DNA from: CBFIDA01 sp965661085
Lineage (GTDB): Bacteria > Pseudomonadota > Gammaproteobacteria > Comchoanobacterales > Comchoanobacteraceae
Length of the DNA: 16,321 bases
Direction: 5' to 3'
Assembly (NCBI GenBank): GCA_965661085.1
Contig: CBFIDA010000020.1
Location: 1-16,321 of the forward strand
The first letter of the stretch is position 1; every line of letters starts with the position of its first letter. The notes beneath the pieces are model-generated. The model was not told where the DNA came from and did not search any database. It saw only the letters and a program-made list of their open reading frames with translations. A program made the translations under genes and the position numbers. Below are positions 8,666 through 16,174 of the stretch, in pieces.

Positions 8666-11600
8666 TCACTTACGATCTAGGCGCATGTCGATACAGATGG
8701 ATTGAATCTCTTTGACCAAAACATTGAATGCTTCCGGAATGCCAGCATCCATGGTCAAATTGCCATCAACAATGTTTTTGTACATGCGTGTTCGTCCGGC
8801 CACATCATCCGATTTGACCGTCAGCATCTCTTGAAGTGTGTATGCTGCACCATATGCTTGCAGAGCCCATACCTCCATCTCACCAAAACGTTGGCCACCA
8901 AACTGTGCTTTACCACCCAGTGGCTGCTGTGTAACCAAGCTGTATGAACCCGTTGAACGTGCATGCATTTTTTCGTCGACCAAATGGTTGAGCTTGAGCA
9001 TGTACATGTAACCAACGGTGATGGGCTTTTCAAAGGCATCCCCTGTTCGGCCGTCAAACAATGTGGTCTGACCGCTTTCAGGCAAATCTGCCAATCGCAA
9101 TAAGGCTTTGATTTGATCCTCAGAAGCACCATCAAAAACTGGGCTCGCTGTGGGCACACCTTCAGCCCAATGATCAGCCAGAGCCATGATGTGTGCATCG
9201 GAAAAGTCCTCAAGACCTGCGATTTTCATGTTGGTCGTCTCGTTCATTTTCTGATAAAAAGCACGCAACTCATCGGCAGAACAACCGGCTTTCTTCATGT
9301 CAGCAATTTTCTTGCCCAGCCCTTTGGCTGCCCAACCAAGATGGGTTTCAAGAATCTGCCCAATGTTCATCCTTGAAGGCACACCAAGTGGATTCAAGAC
9401 GATGTCAACCGGCGTACCGTCCTCCAAATGTGGCATGTCTTCAACTGGGATGATGGTCGACACCACACCTTTGTTACCATGCCTTCCAGCCATTTTATCA
9501 CCAGGCTGAATGCGTCGTTTCACAGCCAAATACACTTTGACGATTTTAATGATGCCTGGTGCCAAATCATCACCACGTGTGATTTTCTTTTTCTCGGTCT
9601 CTAAACGCTCATGGTGTGCGGTTTGGATGGCTGTGAGCTGATCCACAAGTGGCAATAATTTTGCCTGCTTGGCTTCTTCAACCTCAAGTTCAGCCCAATG
9701 ATGGGTTGTGATTTCATTCAAAATGGCCAATGTCAGCTTGGTACCCTTCTTATGTGCTCCAAAGGTCTTTGCCAACGTGGCACCTTTTAGAACAGAACGC
9801 ATTTTTTCGTGCACCACCGACTCTCTCAAAGACAATTCTGCCATCAAACCACGTTTGAACTTACGGAATACTTCTCTTTCGTTGGCTTTACTGCGGTCAT
9901 CCTTTTCCATCCCATCACGGGTCAGAATTTGAACATCAATCACAGTACCACTCAAACCAGGGGGTACACGTAATGAGCTGTCTTTGACATCGGCTGCTTT
10001 TTCACCAAAAATGGCATGCAACAATTTTTCTTCAGGCGTCATCTGTGTTTCACCACGCGGGGTGATTTTGCCCACCAAAATGTCACCTGCTTCAACTTCT
10101 GCACCCTGATAGATGATGCCATGGGCATCAAGTTTGGCCAATGCAGACTCACCAACATTTGGAATGTCTGAAGAAATGTCTTCTGGTCCCAACTTGGTAT
10201 CACGGGCTGTACAGGTGAACTCTTGAATGTGCACGGAGGTGAAAATGTCTTTCTTCACGACGTCTTCGGATATCAGAATGGAGTCTTCAAAGTTGTAACC
10301 ACTCCATGGCATGAATGCCACCAAAAGATTGCGACCCAACGCCAATTCACCAAGATCTGTAGACGGTCCATCGGCCAACACGTCACCTGCTTCAACCACA
10401 TCACCAACGCGCACCAAAACTTTTTGATTGTAGCATGTGTTGTGATTGGATCGCATGTATTTGGTGAGATTGTAAACGTCCACCATGTCGGGATCATCTT
10501 GTGTGACATGTGCACTGTCCACCTTGACAAGAATATGGCTGGCATCTGCCGCATAAATCATGCCGGGGCGTCTGGCCACTGCGAGCACACCTGATGCTTT
10601 TGCAGCCATACGCTCCATACCTGTACCCACCAAAGGCTTCTCAGGTTTGAGTACGGGCACAGCTTGTCGCTGCATGTTTGACCCCATGAGTGCACGGTTG
10701 GCGTCATCATGTGAAAGAAATGGGATGAGCGATGCAGCAACAGAAACAATTTGTTTGGGCGACACATCGACATACTCAATTTTGTCGGCAGTGGTCATGG
10801 TACACTCACCCAAGTGACGGCAAGTGACAATGTCTTCAACAATTTTACCTGCGGCATCGGTTTTGATGGTGGCCTGGCCGATGCGGTGCTTGCCTTCCTC
10901 AATCGCAGACATGTGCACCACTTCATCTGTCAATTTGCCATCGATGACCTTACGGAATGGCGTGACCAAAAACCCGTATTTGTTGACGGTAGCATAAATG
11001 GACAAGGAATTGATCAAACCAATGTTGGGACCCTCTGGTGTTTCAATGGGACACAAACGCCCATAGTGCGTGTGGTGCACATCACGCACCTCAAAACCAG
11101 CTGTTTCTCGTTTCAAACCACCCTGGCCCAGCGCTGAAACACGACGACAATGCGTCAGACCTGCCAAAGGGTTCACCAAATCCATGAATTGACACAACTG
11201 ATTGCCGCCAACAAATTCATTGACTGCAGCAGAAACTGGTCTAGAATTGATCAATTCTTGAGGGGTAAGCTGTTCGGTATCGGGATGTCCAAGACGCTCA
11301 GTCACACTACGCTGAACACGGACAAGACCCAAGCGGAACTGGTTTTCAATCATTTCACCAACGCTACGCACGCGCCGATTGCCAAGGTGGTCAATGTCGT
11401 CGCCATCACTTTTGGCATCTCTCATACGAATCAATTCGCGCACCACATCAATGATGTCGTCACGATCCAGCACGTGTGCCCCTTCAATTTCTTTGCGACC
11501 CAATCGACTGTTCAGTTTCATGCGGCCCACGTCGGACAGATCATAACGTACATCCGTGAAAAATAAATTTTTGAAGAGATTTTCAGCTGCATCCTTGGTC

Positions 11601-12784
11601 GGTGGTTCGCCAGGGCGCATCACACGATAAATCTCGACCAATGATTCTTCTCGTGATTTTGCCGCATCAATACGCAATGTGTCTGAAATGTATGAGCCAC
11701 GATCGAGCTCATTGACAAACAGCACATCCAAAGATTTCATTTTGTGCGCTTGAATGTGTTCCAATGTCTCTTCCGTGATGACTGAATTGGCATGCAAGAT
11801 GATTTCACCGGTCTTTTTATCGATGATGTTCTTGGCAATGATCTTGCCCAACATCTCTTCTTCTGGCAATACCAAGGCTTCGATTTTTTGAGCTTCAAGT
11901 TGCTTGATGTGGCGAGGCACGATCCTGCGGCCTTTGGCCACAATGACCTGACCGTCATCACCAACAATGTCTGCGAATGCGACGGTACCGCGCAATCGCT
12001 TGGGAATCAATTTGAGTTTGTACTGACCTTTACTCATGTCGATTTGATCAAAATCATAAAATGTTGATAGGATCTCTTCCACATCCAAACCAAGTGAGCG
12101 CAAAATCACGGTGATTGGCACTTTTCGTCTGCGGTCAATGCGTGCCCACAACAATTTTTTGGAGCAAAATTCAATGTCCAGCCACGCACCGCGATATGGG
12201 ATGATTCGGGCAGAATAAATGCGAATGCGTGAAATGTGCTGTTTGCCACCATCGTGCTCAAAAAACACACCTGGTGATCGGTGCAACTGTGACACCACCA
12301 CACGTTCGGTACCATTGACCACAAAACTACCTGTTGGTGTCATCACAGGCACATCGCCCATGTACACTTTCTGTTCTTTGATTTCTTTGATTTTGGGTTC
12401 TTTACCCGCACTTTCTTTGTCGTAAACCACAAGCTTGAATTTGACACGCAAGGCCGATGCATAGGAAAGGCCACGTAGTTTACAATCGTTGATGCCAAAC
12501 TCAGGTTTGGCCAACTCATAGCCCTCATAAATGAGAGACATATGTCCTGATGAACTGTCAATGGGGAAAACTGAACTCAGAGCAGCTTCAAGACCCTGAT
12601 TTTTGCGATCTTCTGGTGCACAATTGTGTTGCAGAAAGTAATTCTGGTATGAATCAAACTGAATCTCTACCAATTCTTTACCACTTGGGCTTGCCTGAAT
12701 GATGTCAGGTCTATTGCCTAAGTTTAAACGAGGTCGGCGCGATTCAACCGCAATGCTGTCTTGGTGCGTTCTAAGTTCAGTCAT
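8666..12784 (-). CDS. rpoB: RNA polymerase beta subunit
   Basis: Second large subunit of RNA polymerase; forms the rifampicin pocket and part of the active site. I place the start at ATG 12784 (MTELRTHQDS), 1372 residues against 1342 in E. coli, with a GAAGGGA-type Shine-Dalgarno upstream. The open frame extends to a TTG at 12823 close to rplL, but that start has no support. Recognisable blocks are NGTERVVVSQLHRSPGVFF, DDIDHLGNRRVRSVGEM, ETPEGPNIGLINSL, PGDKMAGRHGNKGV and KMHARSTGSYSLVTQQPLGG; E. coli-like SI1 and SI2 inserts are present. The rifampicin region (residues 526-557) keeps Gln513, Phe514, Asp516, His526, Arg529, Ser531 and Leu533 (E. coli numbers) but has uncommon residues at 512, 517, 518, 523, 527 and 535. 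Stop is TGA; rpoC follows after 43 bp. Confidence 0.99.
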   Translation of the reverse strand: MTELRTHQDSIAVESRRPRLNLGNRPDIIQASPSGKELVEIQFDSYQNYFLQHNCAPEDRKNQGLEAALSSVFPIDSSSGHMSLIYEGYELAKPEFGINDCKLRGLSYASALRVKFKLVVYDKESAGKEPKIKEIKEQKVYMGDVPVMTPTGSFVVNGTERVVVSQLHRSPGVFFEHDGGKQHISRIRIYSARIIPYRGAWLDIEFCSKKLLWARIDRRRKVPITVILRSLGLDVEEILSTFYDFDQIDMSKGQYKLKLIPKRLRGTVAFADIVGDDGQVIVAKGRRIVPRHIKQLEAQKIEALVLPEEEMLGKIIAKNIIDKKTGEIILHANSVITEETLEHIQAHKMKSLDVLFVNELDRGSYISDTLRIDAAKSREESLVEIYRVMRPGEPPTKDAAENLFKNLFFTDVRYDLSDVGRMKLNSRLGRKEIEGAHVLDRDDIIDVVRELIRMRDAKSDGDDIDHLGNRRVRSVGEMIENQFRLGLVRVQRSVTERLGHPDTEQLTPQELINSRPVSAAVNEFVGGNQLCQFMDLVNPLAGLTHCRRVSALGQGGLKRETAGFEVRDVHHTHYGRLCPIETPEGPNIGLINSLSIYATVNKYGFLVTPFRKVIDGKLTDEVVHMSAIEEGKHRIGQATIKTDAAGKIVEDIVTCRHLGECTMTTADKIEYVDVSPKQIVSVAASLIPFLSHDDANRALMGSNMQRQAVPVLKPEKPLVGTGMERMAAKASGVLAVARRPGMIYAADASHILVKVDSAHVTQDDPDMVDVYNLTKYMRSNHNTCYNQKVLVRVGDVVEAGDVLADGPSTDLGELALGRNLLVAFMPWSGYNFEDSILISEDVVKKDIFTSVHIQEFTCTARDTKLGPEDISSDIPNVGESALAKLDAHGIIYQGAEVEAGDILVGKITPRGETQMTPEEKLLHAIFGEKAADVKDSSLRVPPGLSGTVIDVQILTRDGMEKDDRSKANEREVFRKFKRGLMAELSLRESVVHEKMRSVLKGATLAKTFGAHKKGTKLTLAILNEITTHHWAELEVEEAKQAKLLPLVDQLTAIQTAHHERLETEKKKITRGDDLAPGIIKIVKVYLAVKRRIQPGDKMAGRHGNKGVVSTIIPVEDMPHLEDGTPVDIVLNPLGVPSRMNIGQILETHLGWAAKGLGKKIADMKKAGCSADELRAFYQKMNETTNMKIAGLEDFSDAHIMALADHWAEGVPTASPVFDGASEDQIKALLRLADLPESGQTTLFDGRTGDAFEKPITVGYMYMLKLNHLVDEKMHARSTGSYSLVTQQPLGGKAQFGGQRFGEMEVWALQAYGAAYTLQEMLTVKSDDVAGRTRMYKNIVDGNLTMDAGIPEAFNVLVKEIQSICIDMRLDRK

Positions 12785-12828
12785 AACTTTCCCTTCATTG
12801 ATTAATAACAATATTGAAACCAATCAGT

Positions 12829-13215
12829 TTATTTGATCTCAACGGTTGCACCGGCTTCTTGAAGTTGCTTCATGATGTCTTCAGCAGTGGCCTTGTCAAC
12901 ACCTTCTTTGACCTTGACAGGCACGCCTTCGACCATATCTTTGGCTTCTTTCAGAGCCAAGCCAAGCAGTGTTCGGATGGCTTTAATCACGTTGATTTTG
13001 TTGTCACCAAAACTGGTCATGGTCACATCAAATTCTGTTTGCTCCGCTGCACCAGCATCACCAGCTGCACCAGGCGCAGCAGCAACTGCAACAGGTGCCG
13101 CTGCAGAAATACCAAATGTATCTTCCATGGCAGTGACAAGTTCACAGACTTGCTTGACTGTCAGTCCACCAATGATTTCAATCAATTCTTCAGTTGTAGG
13201 TTGTTTGGTTGTCAT
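12829..13215 (-). CDS. rplL: 50S ribosomal protein L7/L12
   Basis: L7/L12 dimers form the flexible stalk that recruits EF-G, EF-Tu, IF2 and RF3 and stimulates their GTP hydrolysis. The 128 residues comprise an N-terminal dimerisation helix pair (1-35), an Ala/Pro/Gly-rich hinge (about 38-58) and a C-terminal factor-binding domain with KINVIKAIR (73-81) and LALKEAK (86-92). The usual GLGLKEAK reads GLALKEAK, a small change in a conserved stretch. The ATG at 13215 follows AAAGGTGA by about 5 nt. It lies 30 bp after rplJ, whose product binds the L12 dimers, and 44 bp before rpoB. Confidence 0.98.
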   Translation of the reverse strand: MTTKQPTTEELIEIIGGLTVKQVCELVTAMEDTFGISAAAPVAVAAAPGAAGDAGAAEQTEFDVTMTSFGDNKINVIKAIRTLLGLALKEAKDMVEGVPVKVKEGVDKATAEDIMKQLQEAGATVEIK

Positions 13216-13245
13216 AAATTCACCTTTTGTTTCATTAAAGTTAAG

Positions 13246-13767
13246 TTAATTGGATTGTTGTTCGGCATACGCATTCAACACACGTGCCAAACGGCCAACA
13301 GAATCCTGCAAACCACAAGCAAAATCGCGCGCTGGCGCATGCAATGTTCCCATCAACATGCTGAGCGCTTCGTCTCTCGTGGGCAGTTTGGCAACTGCTG
13401 CAAGGTGTTCGGGGCCTAAAAATCCTTCGCCAGTTGAGAGACCTTTTACTGCAAGCTTGTCACAAGACTTCATAAACTTCTGTACAACCTTGGCTGCACC
13501 ACCTGCACTCGACAATGAGAATGCAAAAATGGAAGGGCCGGTCAAGATGTCGTTAAGACAATCAAAGTTTGTGCCGTCAAGTGCAATCTTCGCCAATCGG
13601 TTTCTCACGACGCGGACCACAACATCGGCTTCGCGGGCTTCAGTTCTAAGCGTTTCAAGCTCAGAAACAGTCAAACCTCGATAGTCAGAAATGACCACGC
13701 TATGCGCTTCAGTTGCAATGGCTCGAACATCCTCAACAATCGCTTTCTTTTGTTCAAGATGTAACAT
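13246..13767 (-). CDS. rplJ: 50S ribosomal protein L10
   Basis: L10 anchors L7/L12 dimers to 23S rRNA and, with L12, represses its own mRNA in bacteria studied. The ATG at 13767 gives 173 residues (E. coli 165). MLHLEQKKAIVEDV aligns with the E. coli N-terminus; VVRNRLAKIAL and TGPSIFAFS mark the rRNA-binding domain, and the C-terminal helix (about 130-173) carries the L12-binding sites. A longer reading from GTG 13779 is rejected because the GTG overlaps the Shine-Dalgarno. It is preceded by a 140-bp structured leader and followed by rplL after 30 bp. Confidence 0.97.
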   Translation of the reverse strand: MLHLEQKKAIVEDVRAIATEAHSVVISDYRGLTVSELETLRTEAREADVVVRVVRNRLAKIALDGTNFDCLNDILTGPSIFAFSLSSAGGAAKVVQKFMKSCDKLAVKGLSTGEGFLGPEHLAAVAKLPTRDEALSMLMGTLHAPARDFACGLQDSVGRLARVLNAYAEQQSN

Positions 13768-13907
13768 CGATATGCACACTCCTATTATTCATGCCCCGAA
13801 GGGCGAAAACCCACGCAGAACGCAGGCCACCATCTATGTAGGATTTATGATCACCTACAGTCTCAGATAGCACAAAGTGTCCACACTTTATGACCTGAAT
13901 TTCAATA
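13768..13907 (-). promoter_or_regulatory. rplJ (L10-type) mRNA leader with hairpins
   Basis: The rplA-rplJ gap carries three inverted repeats: 13874-13889 (7-bp arms AAAGTGT/ACACTTT), 13837-13859 (arms TGTAGG/CCTACA, 11-nt loop), and 13793-13804, a GCCC/GGGC stem closed by a C(UUCG)G tetraloop 8 nt before the rplJ Shine-Dalgarno. Known L10 leaders occur exactly here and bind the L10-L12 complex to repress rplJL. That this one does is inferred from position and structure. No clear promoter was seen in it. Confidence 0.55.
13779..13784 (-). promoter_or_regulatory. rplJ Shine-Dalgarno, decides the ATG start
   Basis: TAGGAG lies 11 nt before ATG 13767. The alternative GTG at 13779 shares a base with this site and cannot use it. 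Confidence 0.7.
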
Positions 13908-14600
13908 TCAGTTGGTCAGCGTTTGAAGATCAATTTCGACTGCTGGTCCCATAGAAGTAGACAAATAACACTTCTGTAAATATTTGCCTTTTGCCGTAGA
14001 AGGCTTAAGCTTCAAAACATCTTGGATGATGGCCTGCACATTGGCCAACACTTCCTCTGGTTTTTGTTGAACATGGCCGACCAGCACATGCAACAGCCCA
14101 GCTTTTTCATTGCGGTACAGGACTTTGCCAGCCAATGCTTGTTTGACAGCATCTGCTGGATCAGCGGTCACCGTGCCATCTTTAGGATTTGGCATCAAGC
14201 CCTTGGGGCCTAAAATTTTACCAATTTTACCCACTTTGGCCATCATGTCTGGTGTGGCAATCAGCACGTCAAAGTTGAGTTCGCCCTTGCCCATACGTTC
14301 AATCAGGTCTTCTCCACCAACTTCTGTGGCGCCTGCTGCTTCAGCAGCTTTGGCCTGATCACCTGTGGTGATCACGGCAATGCGAACGGTTTTGCCTGTG
14401 CCATTTGGTAAATTGGTGGCACCACGTACGTTTTCTTTTTTGGCGTTGATGCCCAAATGCAATACCAGCTCAAAAGATTGACGCAATTTGGTGCTGCCTT
14501 TCTCAGCAGCCAACATCAAGGCTTGAATGCCTTCTTCAGGTGCGTATTGCTTGGTTCGGTCAATGACTGCATTGGCAGCCTGCATTCTTTTACTCGACAT
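13908..14600 (-). CDS. rplA: 50S ribosomal protein L1
   Basis: L1 binds 23S rRNA in the mobile L1 stalk at the E site and represses the rplKA mRNA in E. coli. The 230 residues (E. coli 234) contain the hallmark KILGPKGLMPNPKDGTVT, preceded by DMMAKVGKIG, with domain II in the middle and the C-terminal LSTSMGPAVEIDL. The start ATG at 14600 lies inside rplK, overlapping it by 11 bp, with GAGGGG 7 nt upstream also inside rplK. This points to translational coupling with L11. The stop is TGA; the structured rplJ leader follows. Confidence 0.98.
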   Translation of the reverse strand: MSSKRMQAANAVIDRTKQYAPEEGIQALMLAAEKGSTKLRQSFELVLHLGINAKKENVRGATNLPNGTGKTVRIAVITTGDQAKAAEAAGATEVGGEDLIERMGKGELNFDVLIATPDMMAKVGKIGKILGPKGLMPNPKDGTVTADPADAVKQALAGKVLYRNEKAGLLHVLVGHVQQKPEEVLANVQAIIQDVLKLKPSTAKGKYLQKCYLSTSMGPAVEIDLQTLTN

Positions 14601-15051
14601 TTTCTAGCCCCTCAAGATAATCTTCTGCAACGTTCACACCCATGCTTCTGGCTGTGCCGGCAATCGACTTCACAGCAGCGTACAGCGTGGTGGCATTCAA
14701 ATCTGCCATTTTCATTTTGGCGATGTCTACCAACTGTGCTTGGTTGATGGTACCCACTTTTGTACTGTGTGGTGTCCCGCTGCCCTTGTCTAAACCTAAG
14801 GCTTTTAAGACCAAGACTGCTGCAGGAGGCGATTTGACCACAAAAGTGTAGGAACGGTCTTTGTACACAGAAATGACAACTGGCACAACAAGACCCGGCT
14901 CCATGGACTTGGTATGATCATTGAATGCTTTACAAAACTCAGCAATGTTCACGCCATGTTGACCAAGCGCAGGCCCAACAGGCGGACTAGGATTTGCTTT
15001 ACCAGCACCAATTTGGAGCTTGATCAACCCCGTCACTTTTTTATCAGCCAT
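14590..15051 (-). CDS. rplK: 50S ribosomal protein L11
   Basis: L11 binds the GTPase-associated centre of 23S rRNA and is the target region of thiostrepton. In E. coli it is also needed for RelA activation. The 153 residues (E. coli 142) contain the proline-rich N-terminal signature KANPSPPVGPALGQHGVNI (18-36) and the C-terminal rRNA-binding domain ending GTARSMG. About nine extra residues (YLEGLENVE) follow the usual end; the DNA encoding them carries the rplA Shine-Dalgarno and start. ATG 15051 follows GGAGA by about 8 nt. It lies 74 bp after nusG; no convincing promoter was found in that gap. Confidence 0.98.
   Translation of the reverse strand: MADKKVTGLIKLQIGAGKANPSPPVGPALGQHGVNIAEFCKAFNDHTKSMEPGLVVPVVISVYKDRSYTFVVKSPPAAVLVLKALGLDKGSGTPHSTKVGTINQAQLVDIAKMKMADLNATTLYAAVKSIAGTARSMGVNVAEDYLEGLENVE
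14608..14613 (-). promoter_or_regulatory. rplA Shine-Dalgarno inside rplK
   Basis: GAGGGG on the minus strand, 7 nt before the rplA ATG, within the L11 C-terminal extension. It supports ATG 14600 and the 11-bp overlap. Confidence 0.8.
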
Positions 15052-15125
15052 ACGACTTTCTCCATTGCAATACCAGAAGAAGAGATGAATATTAAACCAA
15101 ACTCACCTGAATTGCTAGTGTTTTT

Positions 15126-15677
15126 TTAACTTTTCTCTACTTGCGAGAACTCAAGTTCAACAGGTGTTGAACGCCCAAAAATCAGCACCGCGACACGCAA
15201 ACGGCATTTTTCGTAATTGATGTCTTCGACCACACCATTGAAGTCAGCAAATGGACCATCGATGACACGCACCACCTCACCGGTTGCAAACACCACTTTG
15301 GGCTTGGCCACTGTGGTATCGTCTGCCACCTGCGCCACCAAACGCTTTGCTTCAGCTGCACTGATGGGTCTTGGCCGTTGCTCTTTACCAACTTTCACAA
15401 AACCAATCACCTTGTTGTGAGATTGCGTGATGGTGTTGAACAAATCGTCATCACTCACCATTTCAATGAACAGATACCCCGGGAAATGTTTCCGTTTGAT
15501 GTTCTTTTTTTGACCACCTCGTACTTCTACCACTTCTTCAATGGGCATCAAAATTTCGCCAAAGTATTGTTCAAGACCTTGATCCGTGATGAACGTACGC
15601 ACTCCCTCCATGACCTTACGCTCATGACCTGTATTGACTCGAAGCACATAAAAATACATTTTTGTATCTGCAGTCAT
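15126..15677 (-). CDS. nusG: Transcription termination/antitermination factor NusG
   Basis: NusG binds the RNA polymerase clamp, suppresses pausing, and links polymerase to Rho or to ribosomal S10. From ATG 15677 it has 183 residues (E. coli 181): NGN domain (about 6-115, with HFPGYLFIEM at 64-73) and KOW domain (133-160, GEVVRVIDGPFADFNGVV), ending TPVELEFSQVEKS. The start has AGAGGA 7 nt upstream; a longer frame from TTG 15701 is less likely. It follows secE by 27 bp, the usual secE-nusG pair, and precedes rplK. No insertion of the NusG-paralogue (RfaH) type is seen. Confidence 0.98.
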   Translation of the reverse strand: MTADTKMYFYVLRVNTGHERKVMEGVRTFITDQGLEQYFGEILMPIEEVVEVRGGQKKNIKRKHFPGYLFIEMVSDDDLFNTITQSHNKVIGFVKVGKEQRPRPISAAEAKRLVAQVADDTTVAKPKVVFATGEVVRVIDGPFADFNGVVEDINYEKCRLRVAVLIFGRSTPVELEFSQVEKS

Positions 15678-15684
15678 GTTGTTG

Positions 15685-15690
15685 TCCTCT
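15685..15690 (-). promoter_or_regulatory. nusG Shine-Dalgarno, decides the ATG start
   Basis: AGAGGA 7 nt before ATG 15677; it argues against the upstream TTG at 15701 as the start. Confidence 0.75.
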
Positions 15691-15704
15691 TTGTTCCTCA
15701 ATAT

Positions 15705-16043
15705 TTAGGCAAGCACGGATGCAATGATCTTGGTCAACCCAGCATCCATCAACCACATTAAAATTGCAAAAATGGCCACCATAACACTCACCATCATGGC
15801 TGTTTTGAGTGTTTCGTCTTTGGTGGGCCAAGTGACTTTAAGCAGCTCCACCCAAGCCATTTGAAACGTTTGTCGCAAAGCTTTAAGCGTTGGCGTGTTG
15901 TAAACGCAAAAAACAGACAATGCAGCAACCATCATGACCACCATGATGCGCAATGCCGCATAATCATCCGCAATGTACTGCACACCGACCAAAGCTGTCA
16001 GCATCATTGCAGCGGACAAACCCCAACGAAACGTATGTTGCAT
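15705..16043 (-). CDS. secE: Preprotein translocase subunit SecE
   Basis: SecE is the essential clamp-like membrane subunit of the SecYEG export channel. From ATG 16043 it has 112 residues (E. coli 127). Three hydrophobic segments (about 7-24, 30-48, 81-99) and the conserved amphipathic stretch WVELLKVTWPTKDET (64-78) before the last one define the family. Three helices match the gammaproteobacterial form; many other bacteria have one. The open frame runs upstream into the tRNA-Trp gene, so the longer reading is rejected, but no clear Shine-Dalgarno precedes ATG 16043 and the start is uncertain. The nusG start follows 27 bp after the stop. Confidence 0.94.
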   Translation of the reverse strand: MQHTFRWGLSAAMMLTALVGVQYIADDYAALRIMVVMMVAALSVFCVYNTPTLKALRQTFQMAWVELLKVTWPTKDETLKTAMMVSVMVAIFAILMWLMDAGLTKIIASVLA

Positions 16044-16084
16044 GATGTTCAACCCATTCTTATAAAAATGTATACCATGAAAGA

Positions 16085-16160
16085 TGGCAGGCCAGGAGGG
16101 ACTCGAACCCACAACCTGCGGTTTTGGAGACCGCTGCTCTACCAATTGAGCTACTGACCT
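16085..16160 (-). tRNA. trpT: tRNA-Trp(CCA)
   Basis: A 76-nt cloverleaf with a 7-bp acceptor stem (AGGTCAG/CTGGCCT, one G-U pair), D arm GCTC/GAGC, anticodon arm GCGGT-CTCCAAA-ACCGC with anticodon CCA, T loop TTCGAGT, discriminator G73 and an encoded CCA end. Position 50-64 in the T stem is a U-U mismatch. Pair 11-24 is C-G rather than the U-G of E. coli tRNA-Trp. It lies 14 bp after tuf and 41 bp before secE, the usual tufB-trpT-secE context. Confidence 0.97.
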
Positions 16161-16174
16161 AATCGCATCAAACC

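Noticed and set aside
12785..12823. Longer rpoB reading from TTG 12823
   Set aside because: No Shine-Dalgarno, non-conserved residues, and the ATG at 12784 aligns better with family N-termini.
12814..13419. 201-codon open frame on the plus strand
   Set aside because: Antisense to rplL and rplJ; both are clear family members, so this frame is a by-product of their codon use.
15052..15125. Promoter or L1-binding leader before rplK
   Set aside because: AT-rich with possible -10 boxes, but no paired -35 and no hairpin matching the L1 target that I could confirm by eye.
16044..16084. Promoter for secE-nusG between tRNA-Trp and secE
   Set aside because: TATAAG and TATACA resemble -10 boxes, but no -35 lies at suitable spacing; the AT-rich spacer alone is not enough.
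16044..16145. Longer secE reading starting at 16145
   Set aside because: The added 34 codons lie largely in the tRNA-Trp gene and have no SecE similarity.
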